The position numbers and the translations under genes were made by a program. From Neisseriaceae bacterium JH1-16 (GTDB lineage Bacteria > Pseudomonadota > Gammaproteobacteria > Burkholderiales > Chromobacteriaceae), in assembly GCA_025989215.1 (NCBI GenBank), contig JAPDNP010000003.1, forward strand, positions 248,001 to 312,000: a stretch of 64,000 bases of DNA. The letters are read 5' to 3'. Every line of letters starts with the position of its first letter. The stretch's first letter is position 1. The notes under the pieces were generated by a model. The model saw only the letters and a list, made by a program, of their open reading frames with translations. It made no database searches and had not been told where the DNA came from. Shown in pieces: positions 47,021 through 55,636 of this stretch.

Positions 47021-47797
47021 ATGGCAACGATGGCGACCGAGCGCGTGTTGAGCGTCCACCACTGGAATGACACCCTGTTCAGTTTCAAGACCACCCGAGA
47101 CGAGTCCCTGCGTTTCGAGAACGGCCAATTCGTAATGATCGGCCTGGAAGTGAACGGCCGGCCGCTGATGCGTGCCTACAGTATCGCCAGCCCGAACTAC
47201 GAAGAGCATCTGGAGTTCTTCAGCATCAAGGTACAGGACGGCCCGCTGACCTCGCGTCTGCAACACCTGAAAGTCGGCGACGACATTCTGGTCAGCCGCA
47301 AGCCGACCGGCACGCTGGTGGTGTCCGACCTGAATCCGGGCAAACACCTCTACCTGCTGTCCACCGGCACCGGCCTCGCCCCGTTCATCAGCGTGATCCA
47401 GGACCCGGAAACCTACGAGCATTTCGACAAGGTGATCCTGGTGCACGGTGTGCGCAACGTCAACGAGCTGGCCTACCAGGACCTGATCGAAAACCTGCTG
47501 CCGGACAACGAGTTCTTCGGCGAGCTGGTGCGCGAAAAGCTGATCTACTACCCGACCGTGACCCGCGAGCCGTACAAGAACAACGGCCGCCTCACCGACC
47601 TGATGAAGAGCGGCAAGCTGTTTGCCGACATCGGCCTGCCGCCGATCAACCCGGAACACGACCGTGCGATGCTGTGCGGCAGCCCAGCCATGCTGAAGGA
47701 CACCGCCGAGATGCTCGACAGCTTCGGCCTGACCGTGTCGCCGCGCATCGGCGAACCGGGCGACTACGTGATCGAACGCGCCTTCGTGGAAAAGTAA
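47021..47797 (+). CDS. fpr: Ferredoxin/flavodoxin-NADP+ reductase
   Basis: 258 residues of the bacterial class FNR: FAD site RAYSIASPNYEEHLEFFSIK, GTLVVSDLNPGKHLYLLSTG (NADP loop GTGLAPFISVIQDP), CGSPAMLKDTAEML and the C-terminal YVIERAFVEK. It transfers electrons between NADPH and ferredoxin/flavodoxin for Fe-S assembly and oxidative stress defence. Two close ATGs (47021, 47030) are possible starts; neither has a strong Shine-Dalgarno sequence. Confidence 0.93.
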   Translation: MATMATERVLSVHHWNDTLFSFKTTRDESLRFENGQFVMIGLEVNGRPLMRAYSIASPNYEEHLEFFSIKVQDGPLTSRLQHLKVGDDILVSRKPTGTLVVSDLNPGKHLYLLSTGTGLAPFISVIQDPETYEHFDKVILVHGVRNVNELAYQDLIENLLPDNEFFGELVREKLIYYPTVTREPYKNNGRLTDLMKSGKLFADIGLPPINPEHDRAMLCGSPAMLKDTAEMLDSFGLTVSPRIGEPGDYVIERAFVEK

Positions 47798-47840
47798 ACG
47801 GTGAAGTAAATCTGCCGTTCGGCCAAGCTTGGCCCGACAG

Positions 47841-47867
47841 AAAAAGCCCCGCATTGCGGGGCTTTTT
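47841..47867 (+). terminator. fpr terminator
   Basis: AAAAAGCCCCGC-att-GCGGGGCTTTTT, 43 bp after the stop; a TTCGGCCAAGCTTGGCC motif lies between stop and hairpin. Confidence 0.93.
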
Positions 47868-47887
47868 GCATGGCACTCGACCGGCGT

Positions 47888-48030
47888 AGAACCTGTTCAC
47901 GATCTCGCGAACGAAGGGTCAGCCAAGGCGAAATGACGTGAAACAGCGGAATGGACATGAAGTCCATGAGCATGTTGAGCGGCATTTCAACGCAGGATCA
48001 CCCGAGTGCAGCAGATCGTGAACAGGTTCT
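47888..48030. repeat. TIR element family 1, copy 3 (best preserved)
   Basis: 143 bp with perfect 18-bp terminal inverted repeats: AGAACCTGTTCACGATCT and AGATCGTGAACAGGTTCT. Internal ATGGAC-atgaa-GTCCAT forms a hairpin. The last base supplies part of the stop codon of the lipoprotein gene. No open frame; MITE-like. Confidence 0.85.
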
Positions 48031-48635
48031 TACAGCACCTTGTCGGCGCGCATCTTGGCGATCAGCAGCTTGGCCAGCTGCCGGCTGAACTTGGCGATGT
48101 CGCTGACTTCCAGCGTGTCGCTGGTGCCACTCCAGATCACCTTGCCGCTCTTCATGTCCCACAGGGTCGACTCCAGCGTCAGCACCTTGTAGGTATCGAC
48201 ACTCGGCGGCACCGCCGCCCAGGCCGAACCGTACCAGCCGTAGAAACCGCGCCCGTACATCGGCCCCATGCCCGGCGTGACCTCGACGCGCTGGTCCACC
48301 TTGATCAGCCGCGTCACCAGCACCCCGTCGGCACCGGTCTTGGCCAGCGTCTGCTGAATGCGCTGTTGCGGAATCGCCCCGCTCTCCGGCAACAGCGGAT
48401 AGCTGACCTGGGCATTCACCCCGGCCTGTTGCAGCGCCTGGCTGAAGCGGTCCTCGAAGATGCGCCGGTTGGCGTCGCTATTGCTGATGCCTAGCACCAT
48501 CAGCTTGCTCAATTGCGCTCCGTGGTAAGCCGGGTCCTTCCACGATGCGGTCAATTGAGGCGACGTGCAGGCGGTGACGAACAGGCTGCCCAGCAGGACG
48601 AGCACGCCAAGAAGCAGTGTTCGGAACAGCTTCAT
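48030..48635 (-). CDS. DUF4136-like lipoprotein
   Basis: 201 residues from an ATG with AGGAG upstream. The lipobox LFVTAC (Cys about residue 23) predicts a lipoprotein. The mature part has strand patterns LTASWKDPAYHGAQLSKLMV, RRIFEDRFSQALQQAGV, a Gly/Tyr-rich loop YGRGFYGWYGSAWA and LESTLWDMKSGKVIWSGTS, as in DUF4136-type envelope lipoproteins of unknown function. It is flanked on its 3' side by a family 1 element. Confidence 0.78.
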   Translation of the reverse strand: MKLFRTLLLGVLVLLGSLFVTACTSPQLTASWKDPAYHGAQLSKLMVLGISNSDANRRIFEDRFSQALQQAGVNAQVSYPLLPESGAIPQQRIQQTLAKTGADGVLVTRLIKVDQRVEVTPGMGPMYGRGFYGWYGSAWAAVPPSVDTYKVLTLESTLWDMKSGKVIWSGTSDTLEVSDIAKFSRQLAKLLIAKMRADKVL

Positions 48636-48973
48636 GTATCGGATCTCCTGATCGATGGGCGCGATGGCCAAAACGGCCTTCGCCTGCGAGCGGCCCGGAC
48701 ATGCCATAAGCCCCGGCCGAGCCACCTTCGAAAATAACAATAATTCTCACTACCGGAAAAGAGCAACCGTGCACGAACCTGCCCGTCTACGGGCATTCCT
48801 GCCGGTTCTTCGCGCTTCAATAAGTAGTTAATATGAATATTTCTTGCAATTATCTTCAAAATAAGAGAAAAACTTAAAACCAAACGTCATTAATCGTGCC
48901 GCTTGGGATCGCCTGCCCGATGGCCGCCACCGCCTCGGGCAGGTATGGACGCCAACACTCCCCAGGAGCCCTC
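48636..48973. other. Divergent promoter region, lipoprotein/chitinase
   Basis: 338 bp without a gene. The stretch 48815-48895 is strikingly AT-rich for this genome (for example AGTTAATATGAATATTTCTT) and probably holds the chitinase promoter. No clear operator was recognised. Confidence 0.5.
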
Positions 48974-50332
48974 TTGAAAGCAATCCTCTGCACCAGCCTG
49001 CTCGGCCTGTGTACCGTCGCCGGCTCCGCCGCGGCCGCCACCGCCTACGCCCCCTATGTCGACATGACCGCCTGGCCGACCCCGGCCATCGACCAGATCG
49101 GCGTGCGCCAGGGCATCCAGCAGTTCAACCTGGCCTTCGTCGTGGCCGGCGGCAGCAGCAGCTGCACACCGTCCTGGGGCGGGGTACAGAACATCGGGCC
49201 AGGGCTGAGCTCCGACCTGCTGACCGCGATCTCGGGCGGCATCAGCCGCTACCGCGCCAAGGGCGGCGAGGTGGCGGTGTCGTTCGGCGGCGCCAACGGC
49301 ACACCGCTGGCACAGGCCTGCTCCAGCGTCGCCGCGTTGACCGGCGCTTACCAGACCGTGATCGACAGCTACAGCCTCGCCCATGTCGACTTCGACGTCG
49401 AAGGCGCGGCCGCGGCCGACCCGACCTCGATCGAGCGCCGCTCGCAGGCGATCGCGCAGCTGCAGAAGAACGCCACCGCCAAGGGCAAGACGTTGCACGT
49501 GACGCTGACGCTGCCGGTGATGCCGTACGGCCTGACCCAGGATGGCCTGAACGTGGTCAACTCGGCGATCCGCAACAAGGTGGTGTTCGATTCGGTCAAC
49601 GTGATGGCGATGGACTACGGCCAGAACACCGCCGACATGGGCGCTGCGGCGGTGCAGGCGGCCAGCTCGCTGTACAGCCAGCTCGACAACGCCTACAAGG
49701 CCGCCGGTCAGATCAAGACCGACGCGCAATTGTGGCAGTTGGTCGGGGTGACGCCGATGATCGGCGTCAATGACACCCAGAAAGAGGTGTTCACCCTGGT
49801 CAACGCCAGCCGACTGGCCAGCTTCGCCGCCAGCAACAACCTGGGGCTGATCGGCATCTGGTCGGCCGGGCGTGACCAGGCCTGCCCCGGCGGCAACAGC
49901 AACTACGCCTCGCCGACCTGCTCCGGGGTCAGCCAGAGCGCCGGCGCGTTCTCGACCGCCTTTGCCGGTCTGACCGCCCGCTGGAACACCGGCGTGACCA
50001 AGGACAGCAGCTACGGCGGCAGCAGCGGTGGCGGCACGGGCGGCGGCACGCCGGCACCGAACGCGCCTTGGTCGGCCAGCCAGATCTACACCGCCGGCAA
50101 CACCGTCAACTACAACGGCGCGACCTACCAGGCGCAGTGGTGGACCCAGGGCGATGTACCGGGCCAGACCGCGGTGTGGAAGCAGTTGTCCGGCGCGCTG
50201 CAGCCGTGGTCGGCCGGCGTCGCCTACGGCGGCGGCAGCTGTGTCAGCTACCAGAGCGCCAAGTACTGCGCCCAGTGGTGGACGCAGGGCGACGTGCCGA
50301 GCAGCGGCGGGGTGTGGGTGAAGAAGTCCTGA
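48974..50332 (+). CDS. Secreted GH18 chitinase with two C-terminal CBM5/12 modules
   Basis: 452 residues if started at TTG 48974, which has CCAGGAG 6 nt upstream and gives a signal peptide (LKAILCTSLLGLCTVAGSAA...). A longer frame to 48896 lacks such a peptide start. The catalytic GH18 domain (about 30-340) includes HVDFDVEGA, the DxDxE motif at Asp139, Asp141 and Glu143. A Ser/Gly linker then leads to two chitin-binding modules with AQWWTQGDVP and CAQWWTQGDVP. It degrades chitin outside the cell. Confidence 0.88.
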   Translation: MKAILCTSLLGLCTVAGSAAAATAYAPYVDMTAWPTPAIDQIGVRQGIQQFNLAFVVAGGSSSCTPSWGGVQNIGPGLSSDLLTAISGGISRYRAKGGEVAVSFGGANGTPLAQACSSVAALTGAYQTVIDSYSLAHVDFDVEGAAAADPTSIERRSQAIAQLQKNATAKGKTLHVTLTLPVMPYGLTQDGLNVVNSAIRNKVVFDSVNVMAMDYGQNTADMGAAAVQAASSLYSQLDNAYKAAGQIKTDAQLWQLVGVTPMIGVNDTQKEVFTLVNASRLASFAASNNLGLIGIWSAGRDQACPGGNSNYASPTCSGVSQSAGAFSTAFAGLTARWNTGVTKDSSYGGSSGGGTGGGTPAPNAPWSASQIYTAGNTVNYNGATYQAQWWTQGDVPGQTAVWKQLSGALQPWSAGVAYGGGSCVSYQSAKYCAQWWTQGDVPSSGGVWVKKS

Positions 50333-50644
50333 TCCCGGTTCCGCGTTGAACCCTAGAACCTGTTCACAATCTCGCGAACGTAGGGTCAGCCAAGGCGAAA
50401 TGACGCGAAACAGCGGAATGGACATGGAGTCCATGAGCATGTTGAGCGTCATTTCAACGCAGGACCACCCCTATAGAGATCAAACGCAGCAGATCGTGAA
50501 CTGGTTCTCGCAGCCCGGCTTCGGCCGGGCTGCTTGCTTTCCGGCGCGACCGTTTACCCGGCTCCGCCGCAGGGCTAGCATGATGCCGAACGCATCGGGC
50601 GACCCGCCCTCCGCGCACCGACTCCCTCCACGAAAGGCAGACCG
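50333..50644. other. Intergenic region dominated by a family 1 element
   Basis: 312 bp between chitinase and dehydratase genes; half is repeat copy 4. After it a CAGCCCGGC-ttc-GGCCGGGCTGC hairpin (about 50511-50533), followed by TTGCTTT, may terminate the chitinase transcript. No gene seen. Confidence 0.5.
50355..50508. repeat. TIR element family 1, copy 4
   Basis: 154 bp, same orientation as copy 3 and nearly identical over the first ~110 bp; ends AGAACCTGTTCACAATCT and AGATCGTGAACTGGTTCT. An extra ~10 bp lies near the right end. Confidence 0.82.
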
Positions 50645-51631
50645 ATGACCCGCTCCCCGACCCTCGCCATCCACTACGACGACGTGGTGGCCGCCCATCG
50701 TCGCATCGCCGGCATCGCCCACCACACCCCGGTGCTGACTTCGACCACCGCCGACGCGCAGACCGGCGCCGAGCTGTTGTTCAAGTGCGAGAACTTCCAG
50801 CGCATGGGCGCGTTCAAGTTTCGCGGCGCCTACAACGCCATCGCCCAGTTCAGCCCGGCGCAACGCGCCGGCGGGGTGATCGCCTACTCGTCCGGCAACC
50901 ACGCGCAGGCGATCGCGCTGGCCGGCCGCCTCCTGGGCGTACAGGCGACCATCGTGATGCCCGAGGACGCCCCGGCGATCAAGATCGCCGCCACCCGCGG
51001 CTACGGCGCCGAGGTAGTGCTGTACGACCGCTATACGGAAGACCGCGAGGCGCTCGGCCAGCGCCTGGCCACCGAGCGGGGCCTAACGCTGATCCCGCCG
51101 TACAACCACCCGCACGTGATGGCCGGCCAGGGCACGGTGGCCAAGGAGCTGATCGAGGAGGTCGGCCCGCTCGATACCCTGGTGGTGTGTCTGGGCGGCG
51201 GCGGGCTACTGTCCGGCTGCGCGGTGGCGGCGCGCGCGCTCAACCCGTCCTGCCGCATCATCGGCGTGGAGCCCGAGGCCGGCAACGACGCGCAGCAGAG
51301 CCTGGCGTGCGGCGAGATCGTCCACATCGACACGCCGCGCACCATCGCCGACGGCGCGCAGACCCAGCACCTGGGCGAGCTGACCTTCCCGGTGCTGCAG
51401 GCCTTGGTCGACGAAATCGTCACCGTCAGCGATGCCGAACTGGTCGAAGCGATGCGCTTCTTCGCCGGGCGGATGAAGCTGGTGGTGGAACCGACCGGCT
51501 GCCTCGCGGCTGCCGCCGTGCTGTCCGGCAAGCTCGACGTGCGCGGCCAGCGCGTCGGCATCGTCGTGTCGGGCGGCAACGTCGACCTGGCTCGTTACGC
51601 CCAGTTGCTCGAGCACGGCGTCACTGCCTGA
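50645..51631 (+). CDS. Threonine dehydratase-like PLP enzyme, probable threo-3-hydroxyaspartate ammonia-lyase
   Basis: 328 residues, fold type II PLP enzyme: cofactor Lys58 in MGAFKFRGAYNA, Ser/Asn loop YSSGNHAQAIALAG, Gly-rich phosphate clamp CLGGGGLLSGCA, and VVSGGNVD at the end. The AFKFRGA pattern and lack of a C-terminal ACT domain favour hydroxyaspartate ammonia-lyase or serine racemase over biosynthetic IlvA. A catabolic TdcB-like activity is the alternative. Monocistronic. Confidence 0.85.
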   Translation: MTRSPTLAIHYDDVVAAHRRIAGIAHHTPVLTSTTADAQTGAELLFKCENFQRMGAFKFRGAYNAIAQFSPAQRAGGVIAYSSGNHAQAIALAGRLLGVQATIVMPEDAPAIKIAATRGYGAEVVLYDRYTEDREALGQRLATERGLTLIPPYNHPHVMAGQGTVAKELIEEVGPLDTLVVCLGGGGLLSGCAVAARALNPSCRIIGVEPEAGNDAQQSLACGEIVHIDTPRTIADGAQTQHLGELTFPVLQALVDEIVTVSDAELVEAMRFFAGRMKLVVEPTGCLAAAAVLSGKLDVRGQRVGIVVSGGNVDLARYAQLLEHGVTA

Positions 51632-51782
51632 CGGCGGCCCGGCCGGCCCCCGCGTGAATGGGGTAGGCCGAAGCACGGCGGTTTCCCGCCACGGTCGGAC
51701 CAAGGGCGCGCCGGGTCCGACCGGCGTGCTTGCCGCAGGCCTCCGCGATTGCTAGAAACGATAGAGCGCATTGCGAAAATAA

Positions 51783-51796
51783 AATTGTGCACAATT
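51783..51796. promoter_or_regulatory. OhrR-operator-like palindrome upstream of ohr
   Basis: AATTGTGCACAATT, a perfect 14-bp palindrome followed by AATTTGCACACT, about 65 bp before ohr. It resembles operators of the MarR-type peroxide sensor OhrR. No ohrR gene is in the window. Confidence 0.55.
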
Positions 51797-51861
51797 AATT
51801 TGCACACTACATTTACCACATCGCCACCCGGCGCTCATCGTCCCCCACCAGGAGAACCACC

Positions 51862-52278
51862 ATGCAGACCCACTACACCGCACATGCCAAAGCCACCGGC
51901 GGCCGCGACGGCCGTGCCACCAGCAGCGACGGCATCCTCGACCTGCCGCTCGCCATGCCCAAGGAGCTGGGCGGCGCCGGCAACGCCACCAACCCGGAAC
52001 AGCTGTTCGCCGCCGGCTACTCCGCCTGCTTCCTGTCGGCGCTGAAGCTGGTCGCCAGCCAGCAGAAGTTGGCGCTGCCGGCCGACGCCCGGATCGAAGC
52101 GGCGGTGTCGATCGGCAAGGCCGACGACGGCGGCTTCGACATCGCGGTGCAGCTGACCGCCGTGCTGCCGGGCGTGGACACCGCCGCGGCCACCGCGCTG
52201 ATCGCCCGCGCCCACGAGGTCTGCCCATACTCGCGCGCCACCCACGGCAATATCGCGGTGAGCACCGAGCTGGCCTGA
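51862..52278 (+). CDS. ohr: Organic hydroperoxide resistance protein Ohr
   Basis: 138 residues, OsmC/Ohr family peroxidase. The two redox cysteines are Cys56 (AGYSACFLSAL) and Cys121 (EVCPYSRAT); NPEQLFAAGYSAC and the final HGNIAVSTEL are typical. It reduces fatty-acid and other organic hydroperoxides with lipoylated-protein electrons. An AGGAG Shine-Dalgarno sequence precedes the ATG; a strong terminator follows. Confidence 0.96.
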   Translation: MQTHYTAHAKATGGRDGRATSSDGILDLPLAMPKELGGAGNATNPEQLFAAGYSACFLSALKLVASQQKLALPADARIEAAVSIGKADDGGFDIAVQLTAVLPGVDTAAATALIARAHEVCPYSRATHGNIAVSTELA

Positions 52279-52298
52279 TCCGGCCGACGGTCCATGAC

Positions 52299-52325
52299 AA
52301 AGGCCCCCATGCGGGGGCCTTTTTG
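52299..52325 (+). terminator. ohr terminator
   Basis: AAAGGCCCCC-atgc-GGGGGCCTTTTT, 20 bp after the stop. A TTCGGCCAACGTTG motif follows at 52338. Confidence 0.93.
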
Positions 52326-52355
52326 CATTGCCGGCCGTTCGGCCAACGTTGCGAC

Positions 52356-53360
52356 TCAGTCGTGGCGCGCCAAAGTCAGCGTCACGGTCAGCTCGCCCTC
52401 GTCGCTGAGCGTCTGCACATTCTGCAGCGTCATGCCCGACGGCAGCAGCAGGCTGATGCCGTGCGGGATGTTGACCTTGCTGAGGGTGCGTTCCAGCCGT
52501 TTGGCGACGTTCTGCGCCGGCAGGCGCGCCTCGTCGTCGAGCGCAAAGCCGTACGATTCGGCGGCGCTGTCGAAGGCCTGGCTGACCTGCTCGCGCGGCA
52601 CGTATTTCTCTGCCGCGGCGCTGAACTGGCTGGCCGACACCTCTTCCTCGGTGTCGCACAAGGTCAGTACCTCGTCCTTGAAGCGGCTCTGCTCGACCGG
52701 ATCCTCGATCTCGCTGGACAGCTGCTCGACCACGCTCGCCACCATGCGGCTGCTCGATGCCGCATCCGGCACCCGCATCGCCTTCAGGAAGTCGTCCAGC
52801 CAGAACTTGGCCGAATGGCCAAGCCGGTCCACCGCGTACACGGTCGGGCCGCTCTCCAGGATCAGCGCGCCCTTGTCGATCAGCTTGGGGTTGATGCCGG
52901 TGGCGTGGCGGATGTCGATCACGTCGCCCGAGTCGACCAGGGTGAGGAACTCGTCGCGGATCTCCGACTTGAACACGCCGAGGCCGCGCTGGCTGGTCTC
53001 GCCGTCGGACAGGCCGGAGAACAGGATCACCAAGAGGTCGCCGGCGCTGATGTTGGGGTGCTGCGAGCGCGCGTACAGGTGCTTGGCGATGCGGTGCGAC
53101 ACCTCGAGAAAATCCAGCTCGCCGCGGAAGAACTGCCGCGAGTAGTGGTAGATCTCGTTCAGGTTCAGCTCGGACTCGTGGAAGAACTGGTGCTTCTTCT
53201 TGTCCGAGACAATGCCCTTCAGATAGCCGTCCAGCAGCAGGCCCGACACTTCGTCGTCGACCGACGAGGCGCGCTCGGACAGCTGCAGGCTCTCGTCGCG
53301 CGCCGGGTTGCCGACCCGGTGCACCACCAGCCGTTCGACCCGTGATTCGTCTATCAACAT
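52356..53360 (-). CDS. yejK: Nucleoid-associated protein YejK/NdpA
   Basis: 334 residues with family stretches ERLVVHRVGNPARDE, LLLDGYLKGIVSDKKKHQFF, FFRGELDFLEVSHRIAKHL and SDGETSQRGLGVFKSEIRDE. YejK/NdpA-like proteins co-purify with the nucleoid; the precise role is unsettled, although they interact with topoisomerases in E. coli. Monocistronic, convergent with ohr. Confidence 0.9.
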   Translation of the reverse strand: MLIDESRVERLVVHRVGNPARDESLQLSERASSVDDEVSGLLLDGYLKGIVSDKKKHQFFHESELNLNEIYHYSRQFFRGELDFLEVSHRIAKHLYARSQHPNISAGDLLVILFSGLSDGETSQRGLGVFKSEIRDEFLTLVDSGDVIDIRHATGINPKLIDKGALILESGPTVYAVDRLGHSAKFWLDDFLKAMRVPDAASSSRMVASVVEQLSSEIEDPVEQSRFKDEVLTLCDTEEEVSASQFSAAAEKYVPREQVSQAFDSAAESYGFALDDEARLPAQNVAKRLERTLSKVNIPHGISLLLPSGMTLQNVQTLSDEGELTVTLTLARHD

Positions 53361-53572
53361 GTTCTGCCCCTGCCCTGTGCGTTCGATGAGCCGAGATTAT
53401 TCCCGCCGGGTCGGCGAAACACAACAAGGTTGGCCGAACGGCCCGTCGCGCCCTCTGTCGCGAACGGCGCTCAGTGGGGTGATGCGTCGCGCAGACACCT
53501 ACGTCGACAGGAGGTCCATCAGGGTGTCGAGCAAGGCATGAACCCCGATCAGCAATGAGGATGGGCGGATAC

Positions 53573-53644
53573 TCAGCGCCGCAGGCCGCACTCCCCCTCG
53601 GCCAGGCTCGACGACAGAAAGTCGAGGAAGCGGGCGATGCGCGC
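53573..53644 (-). pseudogene. Possible LysR-type regulator C-terminal remnant
   Basis: About 23 codons (ARIARFLDFLSSSLAEGECG... stop) resemble the closing helix of LysR regulators (compare R-S-F-I-D-F-L-A-A-E-L at the end of the intact LysR protein at 46778). Nothing recognisable precedes it upstream. The call rests on a very short match. Confidence 0.25.
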
Positions 53645-53676
53645 CCAATAAAAAGGCCCCGCCATGCGGGGCCTTG
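53645..53676 (-). terminator. Terminator of the ABC transporter gene
   Basis: Minus strand AAGGCCCCGCATGGCGGGGC followed by CTTTTTATTG, about 75 bp after the stop. Confidence 0.8.
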
Positions 53677-53694
53677 CTGCATCCGGAGCACCGG

Positions 53695-53718
53695 CGTTCG
53701 GTCAACGTTGGCCGAACG
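53695..53718. repeat. Near-perfect 24-bp palindrome of the TTGGCCGAA motif
   Basis: CGTTCGGTCAAC and GTTGGCCGAACG are complementary except for one pair. It lies between the ABC transporter stop and its terminator. Confidence 0.65.
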
Positions 53719-53749
53719 GGTCATCCACTTCTCGAAACCCGCCGCCCGC

Positions 53750-55636
53750 TCACTTGGCGCCCAGCGCCAGTCCGTCGTCGGCCGACAGCTCCTCGTCGTC
53801 CGCTTCCTCGCCGAGGAAGCCGCCGCTCTGGTGCGCCCACAGCCGCGCGTACAGGCCGCCCTTCGCCAGCAGGCTGCGGTGGTCGCCCTCCTCGACGATG
53901 CGGCCCTTGTCGAGCACGATCAGCCGGTCCATCGCGGCGATGGTCGACAGCCGGTGCGCGATCGCCACCACCGTCTTGCCCTCCATCAGCCGGTACAGGC
54001 TCTGCTGGATCGCCGCTTCCACCTCGGAGTCGAGCGCACTGGTCGCCTCGTCGAGCAACAGGATCGGCGCGTCCTTCAGCATCACCCTCGCAATCGCGAC
54101 GCGCTGGCGCTGGCCGCCGGACAACTTCACGCCGCGTTCGCCGACGTGCGCGTCATAGCCGGTGCGCCCCTTCGGGTCGGTCAGCGTCTGGATGAACTCA
54201 TGCGCCTCGGCGCGCCGCGCCGCCGCGATCATCTCGTCGTCGCTAGCATCGGGCCGGCCGTACAGCAGGTTGTCGCGCACCGAACGGTGCAGCAGCGAGG
54301 TGTCCTGGGTGACCATGCCGATCTGCGCGCGCAGGCTGTCCTGCGTCACCCGCGCCACATCCTGGCCGTCGATCAGCACCCGGCCCTGCTCCACATCGTA
54401 GAAACGCAGCAGCAGGTTGACGATGGTCGACTTGCCGGCGCCGGAGCGTCCCACCAGACCGATCTTCTCGCCCGGGCGGATGGTCAGGTTGAGCTGGTCG
54501 ATCACCGGGCGCACGCCGCCGTAGGCGAAGCTGGCCTGTTCGAAGCGGATCTCGCCGCGGCTCACCGCGAGCGGTTCGGCGTCGGCATGATCGGTCACCG
54601 TCAGGCGGCGCGACAGGGTGTTGATGCCGTCCTGCACCGTGCCGATATGCTCGAACAGCGCGGACATCTCCCACATGATCCAGTGCGAGATGCCGTTCAG
54701 CCGCAACGCCATCGCGGTCGCCGCCGCCACCGCGCCGATGCCCACCTTGCCCTCGGTCCACAGCCACAGCGTCGCGCCGGCGGTGCTGGCGATCAGCGCC
54801 ATGCTCAGCACGTGGTTGACGATCTCGAAGCCGCTGACCAGGCGCATCTGCGCGTGGGTGGTCTTCATGAAATCCTGCATCGCCGAGCGGGCGAAACTGG
54901 CCTCGCGCTGCGCGTGCGAGAACAGCTTCACCGTGGCGATATTGGTGTAGGCATCGGTGATGCGGCCGGTCATCAGCGAGCGCGCATCGGCCTGCGCGGT
55001 GGCGACCCGGCCCAGCCGCGGCACGAAGTAGTACAGCGCCGCGACATACAGCACCAGCCAGCCGAGGAAGGGCGCGAGCAGCCACACGTCGAAGCTGCCG
55101 ACCACCGCCACCATGGTGACGAAATAGATCACCACGAACACCAGGATGTCGGTGACGATCATCACCGTGTCGCGCACCGCCAGCGCGGTCTGCATCACCT
55201 TGGCGGCGATCCGCCCGGCGAACTCGTCCTGATAGAAGCCCATGCTCTGGCCGAGCATGTGGCGGTGGAAGTTCCAGCGCAGCCGCATCGGGAAATTGCC
55301 GGCCAGCGTCTGGTGCTTGAACATGGTCTGCAGCGCGATCAGCAAGGGGCTGGCGAGCAGGATGCCGACCAGCAGCAGCAAGTGGCTGCGCTCGCTGGCC
55401 CACAGCTGGCTGGGCGCGACATGGCTGAGCCAATCGACCACGCTGCCGAGCATCGAGAACAGCAAGGCCTCGAATGCGCCGATCAGCGCGGTACACAGCG
55501 TCATCGCCGCGACATACGGGCGCAGACCGCGGGTACATGACCAGACGAAGGCGAAGAACCCCTTGGGCGGCGCCGTGGGCGTGTCATCGGGATAGGGGTG
55601 GACGAGTTTTTCGAAGAAGGCAAACAAAGAACGCAC
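53750..55636 (-). CDS. ABC exporter half-transporter, fused permease and ATPase (MsbA-like)
   Basis: Up to 628 residues: six hydrophobic segments (about 40-330), then the ATPase with Walker A GLVGRSGAGKST, Q-loop MVTQDTSLLHRS, signature KLSGGQRQRVAIAR, Walker B ILLLDEATSALD and H-loop AIAHRLS. It is likely a homodimeric exporter; the substrate is unknown (MsbA-like lipid or drug). The GTG at 55636 overlaps the only AGGAG. A TTG at 55627, 8 nt beyond AGGAG, may be the true start. A 270-bp repeat element abuts the Shine-Dalgarno sequence. Confidence 0.87.
   Translation of the reverse strand: MRSLFAFFEKLVHPYPDDTPTAPPKGFFAFVWSCTRGLRPYVAAMTLCTALIGAFEALLFSMLGSVVDWLSHVAPSQLWASERSHLLLLVGILLASPLLIALQTMFKHQTLAGNFPMRLRWNFHRHMLGQSMGFYQDEFAGRIAAKVMQTALAVRDTVMIVTDILVFVVIYFVTMVAVVGSFDVWLLAPFLGWLVLYVAALYYFVPRLGRVATAQADARSLMTGRITDAYTNIATVKLFSHAQREASFARSAMQDFMKTTHAQMRLVSGFEIVNHVLSMALIASTAGATLWLWTEGKVGIGAVAAATAMALRLNGISHWIMWEMSALFEHIGTVQDGINTLSRRLTVTDHADAEPLAVSRGEIRFEQASFAYGGVRPVIDQLNLTIRPGEKIGLVGRSGAGKSTIVNLLLRFYDVEQGRVLIDGQDVARVTQDSLRAQIGMVTQDTSLLHRSVRDNLLYGRPDASDDEMIAAARRAEAHEFIQTLTDPKGRTGYDAHVGERGVKLSGGQRQRVAIARVMLKDAPILLLDEATSALDSEVEAAIQQSLYRLMEGKTVVAIAHRLSTIAAMDRLIVLDKGRIVEEGDHRSLLAKGGLYARLWAHQSGGFLGEEADDEELSADDGLALGAK

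Larger units (their letters stand above)
53361..53749. other. Intergenic region with ABC-gene terminator and a possible gene remnant
   Basis: 389 bp. It contains two TTGGCCGAA sites (53429, 53707), the ABC transporter terminator (53645-53676), and a short minus-strand frame resembling a LysR C-terminus (53573-53644). No complete gene is evident. Confidence 0.5.
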
